Positions 1-9,670 of a stretch of 64,000 bases of DNA are shown one piece after another. The translations under genes were made by a program, and so were the position numbers. Source of the DNA: Okeania sp. SIO2B3. Its GTDB lineage: Bacteria; Cyanobacteriota; Cyanobacteriia; Cyanobacteriales; Microcoleaceae. The notes under the pieces were generated by a model. That model saw only the letters and a list, made by a program, of their open reading frames with translations, was not told the DNA's origin and ran no database searches. How positions within the stretch are numbered: the first letter of the stretch is position 1; each line of letters starts with the position of its first letter. Location of the stretch: NCBI RefSeq assembly GCF_010672525.1, contig NZ_JAAHGH010000002.1, positions 438,754 to 502,753 of the forward strand, in the 5' to 3' direction.

Positions 1-154
1 TTAAAAAATGAGCGTATTTTGGCGCATAGTTGGGCATAAAAATTAAGGGACGATTCTTCCAACTACCTCCTCTATAATTCTCCGTTCCTCCTGAATTATG
101 GATTCTGGCTCCTGACTCCTAGTCTTACCACTCATACTTTTGAGGGCAAACCCT
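1..154 (-). mobile_element. Family-2 miniature element, partial, inside the intron
   Basis: The right end reads GGCAAACCCT followed by AATT, the reverse complement of the AGGGTTTGC terminus of the family-2 elements at 40059 and 3422. The interior shares the TAGTTGGGCAT and GAGCGTATTTT words seen inside the copy at 14445. The other end is off the window. It sits upstream of domain V, probably in a non-catalytic intron loop. Confidence 0.5.
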
Positions 155-326
155 AATTAATTTGTTTTTCATTATTAATTATTAATTATTCATTATTCAT
201 TATTCATTAAGGCAGGGATGTACCCATGAAAAGGGACGTTTAGGAGAGGAGCCGTGATGAGGTGAAAGTCTCACGTCCGGTTCTGAAGACGAGTCAGGTA
301 GGGTAACTTACCTGGCTTAGTTTAAC
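1..326 (+). mobile_element. 3' end of a group II intron (domains V and VI) interrupting dnaG
   Basis: Bases 249-284 fold as a group II intron domain V: the catalytic AGC triad is at 250-252 and the arms GAGCCG and CGGTTCT enclose a GAAA-like tip. Bases 288-326 form domain VI, with the stem CAGGTA/TACCTG and a purine-rich strand that could carry the branch A. The intron ends with the expected AY dinucleotide at 325-326. The next base continues the dnaG frame: one G from the upstream exon plus AA would restore the conserved DEKTPSF motif of the primase zinc-finger domain. The rest of the intron and the first exon lie outside the window. No maturase reading frame is seen here. Confidence 0.85.
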
Positions 327-2218
327 AAAAAACTCCTAGCTTTACTGTTAGTACCAACAAACAAATGTACTACTGTTTTGGCTGTGGTGCAGGTGGTAAT
401 GTTTTGAAATTTATGATGGAAGTTGGTAAGTCTTCTTTTAGTGATGTAGTGTTAGATTTAGCCAGACGTTATCAAATACAAATTAAAACAGAATCACCAG
501 AAAATAGACAAGAGTTTCAACGTCAAATTTCTCTGCGGGAACAACTTTATGAAATTTTGGCAATGGCTAATAGTTTTTATCAACACGCTTTGAGACAATC
601 ACAGGGAAAAGTTGCTTTAGAGTATTTAAAATTTTCACGTCAAATTACAGAAGAAACTATTCAAAAATTTCAACTGGGTTATGCTCCTAATGGTTGGGAA
701 ACTATTTATGGTTATTTGGTGGAACAAAAAGGTTTTTCTGTAGAATTAGTGGAGAAAGCAGGATTAATTTTACCTAGAAAATCTGGTAATAGTTATTATG
801 ATAGATTTCGCGATCGCTTGATGATTCCGATTAATGATGTGCAAGGTAGAGTTATTGGTTTTGGTGGGAGAACTTTGAGTGATGAACAACCTAAATATTT
901 GAATTCTCCTGAAACTGAATTATTTGATAAGGGTAAAATTTTATTTTGTTTGGATAAGGCAAAAACTGCTATTTCAAAACAGGATAAAGCTGTGGTTGTA
1001 GAAGGATATTTTGATGCCATTGCTCTCCATGCTGCGGGAATTAATAATGTTGTTGCTTCTCTAGGTACGGCATTAAGTTCAATTCAAATTAAACAACTTT
1101 TACGTTATACAGAGTCTAAACAAATTATTTTAAATTTTGATGCTGACCGGGCGGGTATTCAAGCTACTGACCGGGCAATTGGAGAAATAGAAAATCTTGC
1201 TTATAGTGGGGACGTTCAACTGCGAATATTGAATATTCCTGATGGGAAAGATGCTGATGAATATTTGCGAAATTATTCTGCGGAAAAGTATCGGGAATTA
1301 TTAGTTAATTCTCCGCTATGGATTGATTGGCAAATTCAAAACATTGCAGCAAATAAAAATTTGGGTTTGGCTGATGAATATGGTCAAGCAACTCAACAAA
1401 TAATTAAAATTTTAACGAAAATAACTAACGATAATCAGCTTACTTATTATCTTCAATATTGTGCAGACATTTTGAGCCAGGGAGATTCTCGTAGAGTTTC
1501 ATTACTTACTGAAAATTTGTTGAACCAAGTTGTTATTCATTGGAAAAAGCTCTTGGCTGAAAACGAATTTTTATCCGCACCATTGCTAGTAGCAAAACAG
1601 TTAAAATATTATCGACAGAATAGTAACAATTTTACTCAAGAGAAAAATAATAATTCACAGAAAGTTTTATCTCCACCTACAGAACGTAGTTTATTAGCAG
1701 AAGCAGAATATTTATTACTGCGTATTTATTTACATTGCCCAAAATATCGTCAAGATGTGAAAGATGCAATGGAGGCTAGAGATTTACAATTTAGTTTGTC
1801 TGACAATCGATTTTTGTGGAAACAAATTATTGATGTAGAAAATATGTCTGAATATCAAATTACTGACTCAGATGATTTAATTTCAAAGTTGCAAGATAGT
1901 TGTTTAGAAGCTCCAAATAAACTATCAGAAGTAGAGCATCTTTTTCATTTAGATGAAAAGACAAAGAAAAATCTTCTTAGAGCGCCTTTAGAAATTCGTT
2001 CTACCATAGCAACTATCGAATTAATTATGTGTAAAAAACGTCGTAGTGCTGTTTTAAGTATGTGGCAAAAGACTGATTTATCCACTGACTCTGAATTGGC
2101 TAAAAAATATCAAGAAAAATTCTATTCTGAATCAGAATGGATTCAGGAATTGGAGAGATTAAGAATCACCACTATCTATGATTTAATACAAGTACCTCTA
2201 GGAGAATTAAATAACTAA
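327..2218 (+). CDS. dnaG: DNA primase DnaG, downstream exon
   Basis: This gene synthesises RNA primers at the replication fork. The frame opens inside the CHC2 zinc-finger domain (KTPSFTVS, then KQMYYCFGCGAGGN), so the first ATG at 365 is internal and not a start. The TOPRIM domain follows, with VVVEGYFDAIALH and the metal-binding ILNFDADRAG, and then the helicase-binding C-terminal region. About 630 residues are encoded here. Only the N-terminal 40 or so residues of a cyanobacterial DnaG are missing, and they must lie in an upstream exon beyond the group II intron. A functional protein requires splicing of an essential transcript. There are no internal stops and the GCGATCGC motif is present, which argues for a live gene. 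Confidence 0.9.
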
Positions 2219-2921
2219 AAATTCCTTGTTTTTATATATCCTGAGATTTTTTACAAATCATTTGGGATTACTATAACTATGATAATTTCTTGATTTTATA
2301 GAATTAGCAACTTTCAATCTGGCTTTTTCATATCATTTGGAACCTAAGCATTTTTTTGATAATGACCTACTTAATTGTCGTAGGCTTTTGCGCAGCATTC
2401 CCATAGGAAAGCTCCTCTATTTGCTGTATTTTGAACCATCTCAAGGTAAACCTAGCTGTTTGTTTTGATTTCCTGCTTTTAAATTTTGGAGTCTTTATGG
2501 CTTTGCCTTTTCTCTTACCTTTTGTAGAACTGAAAAAGTCTTGATAAAAACATTATTCATTTTAATAAGCACCTACGCATAGCGAATAACTTGTTATCAA
2601 TATACATCAAAATTTGCTGAGAAGCAAAAATCCTGTATTTATTGCATATCAATACTTGTAGCGTTTATGAAAAGGTTGTTCATACAGGCGCAAAATTGCG
2701 ATTTTTCCCTAAAATTTGGCTTTCGATAGCTCATTTGAACTTTTTTTGTCAAAATTAGTTTAAATTATAAATATGTTAATCAATTAAGTATAAGTTTAAT
2801 TAATATTGAATCATTTGATAGTCTTATAGCTCTATGGACAAAACAAAAGTCAAAAATAATCTATAATTGAGTTAGCTCATTTAAAAATGTCCTAATCTTG
2901 GCTTCGATGGCTATAAAACTC

Positions 2922-3183
2922 GTAAGCATTCAGCTATTAGCAGTCAGCTATTCCTTTCCTTCGGAATGCTTCCCTACGGGATGCTACGCAAACAGCAATT
3001 AGTAATTATTTATTACTTCTTAGGTTTAGAAATGGGACTTTGGCAGTAAATTTTTATTCAAACTCAATTTCAAAGGTTGCTTTTACCTTCTCCAAAATTA
3101 ATAGCTGTTAACGCAGTTCCTCCGATAGGAGGCTAGCTAATAGCTGACGGCTGTTTGCGCAGCATTCCGGAGGAAATGCTTAC
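2922..3183. mobile_element. Family-1 miniature element with exact 8-bp duplication
   Basis: The 262-bp element starts GTAAGCATTCAGC and ends GGAAATGCTTAC. It is bracketed by the exact direct repeat TAAAACTC at 2914-2921 and 3184-3191. The interior is the alpha core (TTTAGAAATGGGACTTTGGC), shared with the copies at 23868 and, reversed, 59889. GTAA ends with 8-bp duplications are typical of IS66-family transposition. Confidence 0.85.
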
Positions 3184-3421
3184 TAAAACTCAGATAACAC
3201 AAGATTTTTCCTTCTTACTTCTGCTATACAACATACAAGAAATAACAGGTCTAAAAATCAATAAATTTTCTCATATTTTTATGGTTATACTGAAGCATTA
3301 ATTGATGAGATTAACGGCGTAACTCATACAGTGCTTATTTGATAAATATCAAACAACGTAGTGGAATAACACACCTAATTTTGTGCGGGGCGATTATTGG
3401 GCATTTCAACAATTAATAATT

Positions 3422-3701
3422 AGAGTTTGCGCTTCACTAGTCTTTTAGTAGGGGTAGGAGACAGCTATACTGGAGACAGGAGACAACCCACCCGCGGGCC
3501 CCGACCGTGGAGGGGAAGACAGGAGGAACGGGGAATGAGCGAGGAGGTAGTCGGAAAAATTATCCCTCAATTTTTCTGCCATAATAATTCCAAAATACTA
3601 GCATGCATGAGCTTTTTCCATTCCAAAGCTGGTACTTTTTTTAACTCAAAAACGTTAAAGCCTTTATCTGTCAATACTTTGAGAATTAATCAGCAAGCCC
3701 T
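3422..3701. mobile_element. Family-2 miniature element
   Basis: The left end AGAGTTTGCG and right end CAGCAAGCCCT match the family-2 termini, flanked by AATT on both sides (3418-3421 and 3702-3705). The interior contains a GC-rich GGAGACAGG-type stretch. A near-copy with a long GGAGACA tract is at 14445. Confidence 0.65.
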
Positions 3702-3716
3702 AATTAATTATTAATT

Positions 3717-3899
3717 ATTACCTCTCCTTGAAAAGAAGAGGATTGACTAATCATGAAAAATTTTTCTTCTCTTGGTCGATTGGATATGGCTCCAAGACCT
3801 CGTCATCCCTCGACCGCTTGTTTCTCCTTGTAGAGCGACAGCTCGCGGCGCAGCCAAGAAGAGGCTTTAAACCTTAATTATTCGGTAACGCACTATCTC
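3717..3899. repeat. Family-3 interspersed repeat
   Basis: Bounded by ATTACC and GGTAAC, with the family words CTCCTTGAAAAGAAGAGG and GAGGCTTTAAACC. Other copies are at 17252, 22865, 40316 and 48710. It directly follows a family-2 element here, as the copy at 40316 also does. Confidence 0.6.
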
Positions 3900-4148
3900 C
3901 AGCATATAGTAAAGTGTCAAACCGACAGTAATTCCAGAAATGGTAAGCATACTGTCATACACCCTATCTAATCTTTTTTACTACAACTATTGAATTATTG
4001 TGTGGTTATCTATCTCATAAAATACCAATCAAAAATAGGATTTACTCCCATATATTGAAAATAAAAAAGGGAAGATTGAAATAAATGTACTTCACTTTTA
4101 CTTCTGCTCATTCCCTCTGTCTTATTACTTCAAATAAAGCCAATAAAA

Positions 4149-4676
4149 TTAATCACAAAAAAGTGTATCCTTTGTGTAATTACCTGTAATAGGATTCCTA
4201 CCTTTAGCTATTTTACATAACTCCTTTTGAGTATCTGCTCGTAAAAAAGCATCTGTAAAATCTGCTCCATCAATAATTGCACCACGGAATTGAGTATGAA
4301 AAGCAAAAGCACCCTCTAAAATAGCATTAGTCAAATTTGCTTTGTTAAAAATCGCGTTATCCAAAGTAGAGTAACTTAGATTAGCTCCTACTAAATTAGC
4401 TCCTTCTAAATGAGCGCCAAACAAACTAACACCACTTAAATTTGAATTACTGAAGTCACTTTTACGCAGAATTGATTTAGTAAATGAATCATCAGTTAAG
4501 TCTCGACCAGAAAAATCCACACCCACTAAAATTTGCTTGTTATACTCATCAGCTAGAGTGGGTGTCAGATTAGTAATTGTTAAGGCAATTATTGCCCCAA
4601 TAGTAATGAGATATACTATTAGTGAAAAGACGAAGTTGACTAAAATTTGGGAAGTTTTTTGTTGTCTAAAATTCAT
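4149..4676 (-). CDS. Pentapeptide-repeat protein with N-terminal membrane or signal segment
   Basis: The 175-residue protein begins with a basic stretch (MNFRQQKTSQ) and a hydrophobic segment at about residues 11-35, so it is probably exported or membrane-anchored. From about residue 55 to 150 it is a run of pentapeptide repeats of the A(D/N)LxX type (for example LEGANLVGANLSYSTL), which fold as a right-handed quadrilateral beta helix. The tail ADTQKELCKIAKGRNPITG with a final cysteine resembles the thylakoid-lumen pentapeptide proteins. Its biochemical role is unknown. It is divergent from the YraN gene, with 60 bp between the start codons, so the two promoters share that gap. Confidence 0.8.
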   Translation of the reverse strand: MNFRQQKTSQILVNFVFSLIVYLITIGAIIALTITNLTPTLADEYNKQILVGVDFSGRDLTDDSFTKSILRKSDFSNSNLSGVSLFGAHLEGANLVGANLSYSTLDNAIFNKANLTNAILEGAFAFHTQFRGAIIDGADFTDAFLRADTQKELCKIAKGRNPITGNYTKDTLFCD

Positions 4677-4736
4677 ACTAATTCTGTCTAATTTACTCCA
4701 GGCAGTCCATAACCATAATAAGAAGAATAAACTAAA

Positions 4737-5279
4737 ATGAGCTTTTCTTCATCTGAGCAATCTGCTTCTTCCTCAAAAATTGACAGAGGTATCTTGGGAG
4801 AAGATTTAGTGGCAAAATGGTTAACTCAAGAAGGTTGGCAAATACTCCATCGACGGTGGCAATGTCGCTGGGGAGAGTTAGATATTATTGCCCTGAAAAC
4901 ATCTCCTTTAGAAGATAACCAAACTCAAAAATTTCCAATTCTGATATTTGTGGAGGTAAAAACTCGTAGTCGAGGTAACTGGGATAAAAATGGTTTACTG
5001 GCAGTTACAGAAGTAAAACAAGCAAAGTTGTGGCAAACCGCAGAAATATTTTTGAGCGATCGCCCAGAATTAGCAGATTGTTCTTGTAGATTCGATGTAG
5101 CTTTAGTCAAGTGTAATTATACTCAAAAAGATTATCCTCAATCGAAATTTCTATCATTAGAGGAGCAACTATCTAAGTTAACGATTAAGGTAGGACATTC
5201 CGTAGAATTAGCCGCTTATCAACTTGTCTTGCAAAATTATATCCCTTCTGCTTTTATTTCTACCTCTGACCTGGACTAA
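4737..5279 (+). CDS. YraN/UPF0102 family nuclease-like protein
   Basis: The 180-residue product carries the UPF0102 signature: GILGEDLVAKWL near the N-terminus, then GELDIIA and FVEVKTRS, which form the PD-(D/E)XK-type core (E-LD ... E-K). The family is a Holliday-junction-resolvase-like fold found in almost all bacteria, but its cellular role is not settled. It is slightly longer than the usual 120-130 residues because of an acidic insert before FVEVKTRS and a C-terminal extension after FDVALVK. The ATG at 4737 directly follows an A-rich stretch and gives the normal N-terminus. Confidence 0.85.
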   Translation: MSFSSSEQSASSSKIDRGILGEDLVAKWLTQEGWQILHRRWQCRWGELDIIALKTSPLEDNQTQKFPILIFVEVKTRSRGNWDKNGLLAVTEVKQAKLWQTAEIFLSDRPELADCSCRFDVALVKCNYTQKDYPQSKFLSLEEQLSKLTIKVGHSVELAAYQLVLQNYIPSAFISTSDLD

Positions 5280-6003
5280 ACTCATTTACAGTTTAATCAG
5301 GTATTTGGTGTTGTTGAATAACAGTATGATTTTTAGTATGAGTAGGGTTATAGCTACTAAACCTTTGCTTGCTTCATATCCAGAGCGATTAAAATTTGCT
5401 CTTCAACAATTAATTTGGATTTGCATCCTAACTTTCTTTTTTTATTTTTCTTTAGCTTTGATAGAACAAACCATTACTCTAAAAGTTTTTTTTAAACCCT
5501 GTAAAACCATTAAACCCTATCGATGATAAGTTTTTGGTTTACCAATATTTCACGATTGAATTAATTTAATTTAATTTAATTTAATTTAATTTAATTTAAT
5601 TTAATTTAATTTAATTTAATTTGCTAAATTAACTGTCTTTAATAAGAAGACAATGATTCTTCCTATAAAACTTATAGCGGTTTTCACAAAGGTAGACTAC
5701 AAAGCTTCTGCCTTCTGCCCTCTGCCTTTAAGTATAAATTCCGTGACTAATTTTTCATACCAGGTTTAAAACCGCATGGATCTCTTATTCTTTTGATATA
5801 TTTGTAGGCTCGAATGAGAAGCCAAATTTAATGCAAATAGTTCTATTCCTAACTATGGCAAGGCTCTGAACTGTAGAATGCTATGCAAACGAGCAAAGTA
5901 AGTTAAATTATAAAGAATAAATTAAATGTGTCCTACTCTTGTTGTACCCATACTAATATGATTAACGTACAGGTACAAATTAAAGTAAGAGTAAAACTAT
6001 AGC
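5280..6003. other. Intergenic region with a 5-bp microsatellite
   Basis: A short frame encoding a hydrophobic peptide (about 5338-5526) could be a tiny membrane protein but has no recognisable family. After it come the AATTT microsatellite (5561-5632) and, near 5674-5706, a fragment of the AGCGGTTTTC...GTAGAC repeat seen at 33485 and 46100. Confidence 0.5.
5561..5632. repeat. AATTT microsatellite, about 14 units
   Basis: A near-perfect tandem array of the 5-bp unit TTAAT over about 72 bp. It contains no genes and is probably length-variable between isolates. Confidence 0.95.
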
Positions 6004-6393
6004 TCAACCTAAAGTTTCAGGACAATATCCTAAACCCTTGACAAATTGAGTACGGAATGCTTCTATTTCCTCTTGATTTGGTTGGCCATGAGATACGACT
6101 GCTACCTGATAGCGTCTCATAACACTCAAAGGTGATTGTCCAGTTTCTAAGCCCCACAACGCCATTCTGATACGGATATCAGGCTCATAAGGTATTCCTA
6201 ATTCATTCATAAAAGCCCGAAAATCCCCATGTTGTTGAGGAGTCAAGTAGTGACTCATTTTGATTTTTACTACCCAGCCATCAATTTGATGAATCACAGT
6301 CATAAATTGAAGGGGTAGTTGATGAGTAATGCATAGGTATTCAACTACTCTCAGGCAGAGGCTAGTATTAGCTATAAAGTAAAGGTATTCCAT
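6004..6393 (-). CDS. Conserved hypothetical protein, 129 aa
   Basis: No family is recognised with confidence. The protein is soluble and globular in composition, with a central region MSHYLTPQQHGDFRAFMNELGIPYEPDIRIRMALWGLETG and a C-terminal EAFRTQFVKGLGYCPE. Its balanced composition and the absence of repeat DNA inside it argue for a real gene. It stands alone between two long spacers. The start may lie downstream of the annotated ATG: the internal methionine near residue 46 (KMSHYLTPQ) begins the most protein-like part. Confidence 0.6.
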   Translation of the reverse strand: MEYLYFIANTSLCLRVVEYLCITHQLPLQFMTVIHQIDGWVVKIKMSHYLTPQQHGDFRAFMNELGIPYEPDIRIRMALWGLETGQSPLSVMRRYQVAVVSHGQPNQEEIEAFRTQFVKGLGYCPETLG

Positions 6394-6746
6394 CTCAATC
6401 TCACTATTACCGCTGAAAACTACTGCTTTTCCCTCGGTTTAACCTCTAAATCTTTTGCTACTACAGAGGAAAAATTAAAGGTAATGAAAAACTGTTGTAG
6501 GGAGCGGGGCGGATGTTGCCGCTTCCCAGTTAATAATATTAGGTGTATGTTCTAGAATGTCTAGAGTTTTGAACTAGACGATCAATCTGTTATTTTTCAC
6601 TACAGATATATCTGCCCTACACTCTGAAAATTAATTCTGTACTTATATACTCTATATTTTCTCTCAATGTGTAGCATATCACTAGGGGAAAAGTACCCTA
6701 ATTTCTCTGGGGGATTTTACCCAATTACGAGTTATATATAGATAAT
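6394..6746. other. Intergenic region upstream of queA
   Basis: About 350 bp with no gene or repeat family recognised. It must hold the queA promoter, but no clear -10/-35 pair stands out. Confidence 0.4.
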
Positions 6747-7847
6747 ATGACTGAAGTAGATTGGTCTATTGATGCTTATGACTATGAACTTCCCCAAGAG
6801 CTAATTGCTCAAAATCCTGTTGTCCCCAGGGATAGTTCTCATTTAATGATTGTAGATTCACTTACACATCATAATTGTATTTTTAGAGATTTACCAGATT
6901 TACTCCAACCAGGGGACTTACTAGTTTTGAATAATACTCGTGTTATTCCTGCGAGGCTTTATGGCCGAAAAACTACTGGGGCTCAGGTAGAAATATTGTT
7001 GTTGAAACCAGTGGAAAATAATTGCTGGCTGGCTCTAGTAAAACCAGGTAAACGTTTTAGCAATGGTACAACAATTGAATTTGAGCCTAATTCATCTTTT
7101 GGTTTTGATTATAAGTTGCAGGCAACAGTATTGTCAACAGATAGAGAAACTGGTGGACGATTTTTACAATTTAACTTACCTCAAGGAATTTCGTTAATCA
7201 ACTTGTTAGACCAATTTGGTCATGTGCCATTCCCACCTTATGTTACAGATTCACAGGCTCTCACAGAACAATATCAAACTGTATATGGTACAATTTCAGG
7301 AGCGGTCGCTGCCCCTACTGCTGGTTTACATTTTACTGATGAATTACTAGAGAAACTAAAACAAAAAAATATTAAACTAGCTTTCATCACATTGCACGTT
7401 GGTCTTGGTACATTTCGGCCAGTTGAGACTGAGGACATCACTAAGCATGATATGCACTACGAATGGCTTGAGGTATCACCATTAGTTGTAGACAAAATTA
7501 ATCAAACAAAATCTCAAGGTGGACATATCATTGCAGTGGGAACAACAGTAGTTAGAGCTCTTGAGGGAGCAGCACTATCTAATCAGAATAATAATAGTAA
7601 GGAATTTTCTCTCTCACCATTTTCTGGTTATACCAATATATTTATTTATCCTGGCTACAAGTGGCAAATAGTAGAAGGTCTAATCACTAATTTTCATCTA
7701 CCACGCTCCAGTTTGCTGATGCTTGTGAGTGCAATGATTGGTAGAAAACGCCTTTTAAGCTTATATCAGGAGGCGATCGCCAAAAAATATCGTTTTTATT
7801 CTTTTGGTGATGCGATGTTAATTTTGCCAAGTGCTAGGATAAATTAG
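6747..7847 (+). CDS. queA: S-adenosylmethionine:tRNA ribosyltransferase-isomerase QueA
   Basis: QueA transfers and isomerises the ribose of SAM onto 7-aminomethyl-7-deazaguanine in tRNA, making epoxyqueuosine. The 366-residue product is full length. It has the family signatures YDYELPQELIAQNPV at the start, LVLNNTRVIPARLYG, FGHVPFPPYV, GAVAAPTAGLHFT, HVGLGTFRPV and the C-terminal TNFHLPRSSLLMLVSA. It is monocistronic, converges on rpmF, and a hairpin at 7868-7897 separates the two stop codons. Confidence 0.95.
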   Translation: MTEVDWSIDAYDYELPQELIAQNPVVPRDSSHLMIVDSLTHHNCIFRDLPDLLQPGDLLVLNNTRVIPARLYGRKTTGAQVEILLLKPVENNCWLALVKPGKRFSNGTTIEFEPNSSFGFDYKLQATVLSTDRETGGRFLQFNLPQGISLINLLDQFGHVPFPPYVTDSQALTEQYQTVYGTISGAVAAPTAGLHFTDELLEKLKQKNIKLAFITLHVGLGTFRPVETEDITKHDMHYEWLEVSPLVVDKINQTKSQGGHIIAVGTTVVRALEGAALSNQNNNSKEFSLSPFSGYTNIFIYPGYKWQIVEGLITNFHLPRSSLLMLVSAMIGRKRLLSLYQEAIAKKYRFYSFGDAMLILPSARIN

Positions 7848-7867
7848 TATAGTGGTTAAAGTATTTT

Positions 7868-7897
7868 GAGAATTGGACATTTTTTTCCCCAATTCTC
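7868..7897. terminator. Hairpin between convergent queA and rpmF
   Basis: GAGAATTGG (7868-7876) pairs perfectly with CCAATTCTC (7889-7897), with a T-rich loop. It lies in the 57-bp gap between two convergent stop codons, where a bidirectional terminator is expected, although no T-tract follows the stem. Confidence 0.5.
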
Positions 7898-7904
7898 CGA
7901 TTAA

Positions 7905-8081
7905 TTAATCTTCTTCCTCTTCTTCCTCAGCACTTGGATAGACAAAACTGTGGGAACGTTGAGTAAGAACTGATTTTCCTAAAGATAGCGCTTTCTGTGC
8001 CTCCAGCCTTGCTTTACGTTTCCACTGAGCTTTCCGCATCTTTGTCTTAGACTTTGAAGTTCTCTTCTTTGGTACAGCCAT
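7905..8081 (-). CDS. rpmF: 50S ribosomal protein bL32
   Basis: A 58-residue frame starting [20 protein letters not shown], the standard bL32 N-terminus, followed by a basic stretch and an acidic tail of glutamates ending in D. The cyanobacterial protein has the same length and lacks the zinc-binding cysteines in the same way. It is a structural protein of the large ribosomal subunit near the peptidyl-transferase exit region. It is monocistronic and convergent with queA. Confidence 0.93.
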   Translation of the reverse strand: MAVPKKRTSKSKTKMRKAQWKRKARLEAQKALSLGKSVLTQRSHSFVYPSAEEEEEED

Positions 8082-8196
8082 GAAAGTTATTGTATAGACA
8101 TAGATATTTATAGACAGACTACTATAGTACCTTAATTTTAGTAACTATGGAAGACTTCTATATAAATATATTTGTAATGATTATTGGTTGGCAAAA

Positions 8197-8676
8197 TTAC
8201 AATTCATGGAAATCGTAAATTACAATTCCTGTCTCTGGATGGTTATCTACACTAACATAACCAGTTTTGAGCATTTCCTTGAGAGCTTCTTCTACTTCTA
8301 GAAAGCTAGATCCTGTTTCCATCACCCCCTGACTAACAGATAACTTTCCTCCTTTAGTGGAAGCTGACCTGAGTAAAGCCACCATTAACTGTTGACGGGT
8401 TTGTGGAGGAGAAGCTTTCATAGAGACCGCCCCATTCGATTGATATAGTGGCACTCCTTGGGATGAAGTATCTAACTTTGCTTTGACTTTAGCGTTGTGT
8501 TCTTCTACCATATTAGGAATTAAAAACAAATCAATAAATTGGCCTATTCCAAATAAACCCAATGTAAAGAGCCAAAGTAGACCGGTCAAAATTTTGCCAT
8601 TGTATAAACGATGACATCCGCTAAAGCCTAGAAAGCCAGCTCCCCAAAATAGGTAACTATATCTTATACTATTCAT
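8197..8676 (-). CDS. TM2-domain membrane protein
   Basis: The 159-residue protein has an N-terminal TM2 domain: two membrane helices at about residues 8-22 and 30-50 with the family pattern FLGFSGCHRLYNGK and GLFGIGQFIDLFLIP. The C-terminal half (from about residue 90) is soluble and helical, with TRQQLMVALLRSASTKGGKLSVSQGVMETG, resembling a small winged-helix-like module common in cyanobacterial TM2 proteins. The function is unknown. It is monocistronic. Confidence 0.85.
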   Translation of the reverse strand: MNSIRYSYLFWGAGFLGFSGCHRLYNGKILTGLLWLFTLGLFGIGQFIDLFLIPNMVEEHNAKVKAKLDTSSQGVPLYQSNGAVSMKASPPQTRQQLMVALLRSASTKGGKLSVSQGVMETGSSFLEVEEALKEMLKTGYVSVDNHPETGIVIYDFHEL

Positions 8677-9670
8677 TTAGTCCCAAAAATGATTTTTCTG
8701 AAATTAATGTACTGTTTTGCCTAGTTACTTAATTTTTGTTATGTGCACCTAGTATCATAAACACTCAACACAAATATAGTCTTATGTAGTTAAATATAGT
8801 CTTTGATCTCCAGAAATTTGGGCGACTATTGACATAATCTAACAATGTCTGTGATAATTGAAAATTATATATCCTCAAGAGTCAACGATCTGAGTTCAAT
8901 AGGGTGAAATTCCACCGACTGACACGCTACCTCTAGACACATTAGAACCTACGTCCAGGCCTCTGTATTATGACCAAGTAGAAATTGAATCAGGGAGAAA
9001 ATCATGCAAAGAGGAAAAGAAAAAGTAGTCCCAAATGCTCTTAGCTATGGGATATAGGGTGTTGTAGTTCACGAGTGTCAAGGTAACGCCTGCAAAATAA
9101 GGATATGTCATATTTGACTATATTTTTATGAACTATTATTACCATCTTAGCTTGACAGTCGAGAATCCTCACACCATGATTTTTAATTTGGTGTGAGATG
9201 AATCGACGGCTAACTGAGTAGGCTTGATGCCTGCGAGAGTTGACAATATTATTCCGGAGTATTTTGGTTTTAAATATATTTTTTTCAAGTAGAAATTGTT
9301 ACTCCGCCACTGGAAGTGATAAAATAAAAGCCATTCAATAAAACATATTTCCAGTAAATAGCATTAATTTGTTCTGCAAATTCTTTTGGCAAGGGCAAAT
9401 GGCATTCGCCCCTACAGATGGTGCTCTAAAAATCAATTTGCGTAAGTCCTGATATACATACTTTGCAATTCTTAACTAAAACTTTGCACTTCAGTCCCCT
9501 AGACCTTGCTAAACTATTAGCGTGGAAAATATAGTACTTTCTTGCTCATTCTCCAAACTGTAGACCATATAAATGGTGCAGATCAAAAAACAGAGCAGGA
9601 AGTTAAAGACATCTAAAAATACCCCACACTACCAGCCATAGATTCATAAATTCAGAAAACAACAAAACTT
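8677..9670. other. Intergenic region upstream of acsF with an IS200/IS605 remnant
   Basis: Apart from the tnpB tail at 9003-9141, there is a strong hairpin: CTCACACCA at 9168-9176 pairs with TGGTGTGAG at 9189-9197 inside an outer GTCGA/TCGAC pair. A single GGCAAATGGCATTCGCCC palindrome lies near 9397-9414. The acsF promoter must be near the 3' end, but no clear consensus was found. Confidence 0.5.
9003..9141 (+). mobile_element. IS200/IS605 remnant: last codons of tnpB plus right end
   Basis: The in-frame tail KEKVVPNALSYGI, then a stop at 9055-9057, matches the usual end of TnpB (RKVVPNAFS-GI). The following 85 bp (GGGTGTTGTAG...CAAAATAAGGATATGTC...ATAGTTCAT, on one strand or the other) recur reversed at 13050-13191, which marks them as a conserved right end. 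The body of the gene is gone. Confidence 0.65.

Larger units (their letters stand above)
2219..4148. other. Long repeat-rich intergenic region
   Basis: No convincing gene is seen. The stretch holds one complete family-1 element (2922-3183), one family-2 element (3422-3701), one family-3 element (3717-3899), and a stray fragment of the family-1 right end near 2385-2420. The ORF at 3427-3714 is made of element sequence. The remainder is AT-rich with no recognisable structure. Confidence 0.7.

Noticed and set aside
3427-3714. 95-residue ORF
   Set aside because: It lies entirely within a family-2 element, with low-complexity GGAGACAGG sequence; its homologous copy at 14445 is not open.
5224-5526. 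100-residue ORF with hydrophobic stretch
   Set aside because: It overlaps the YraN gene and has no family. A shorter frame from about 5338 might be real but nothing supports it.
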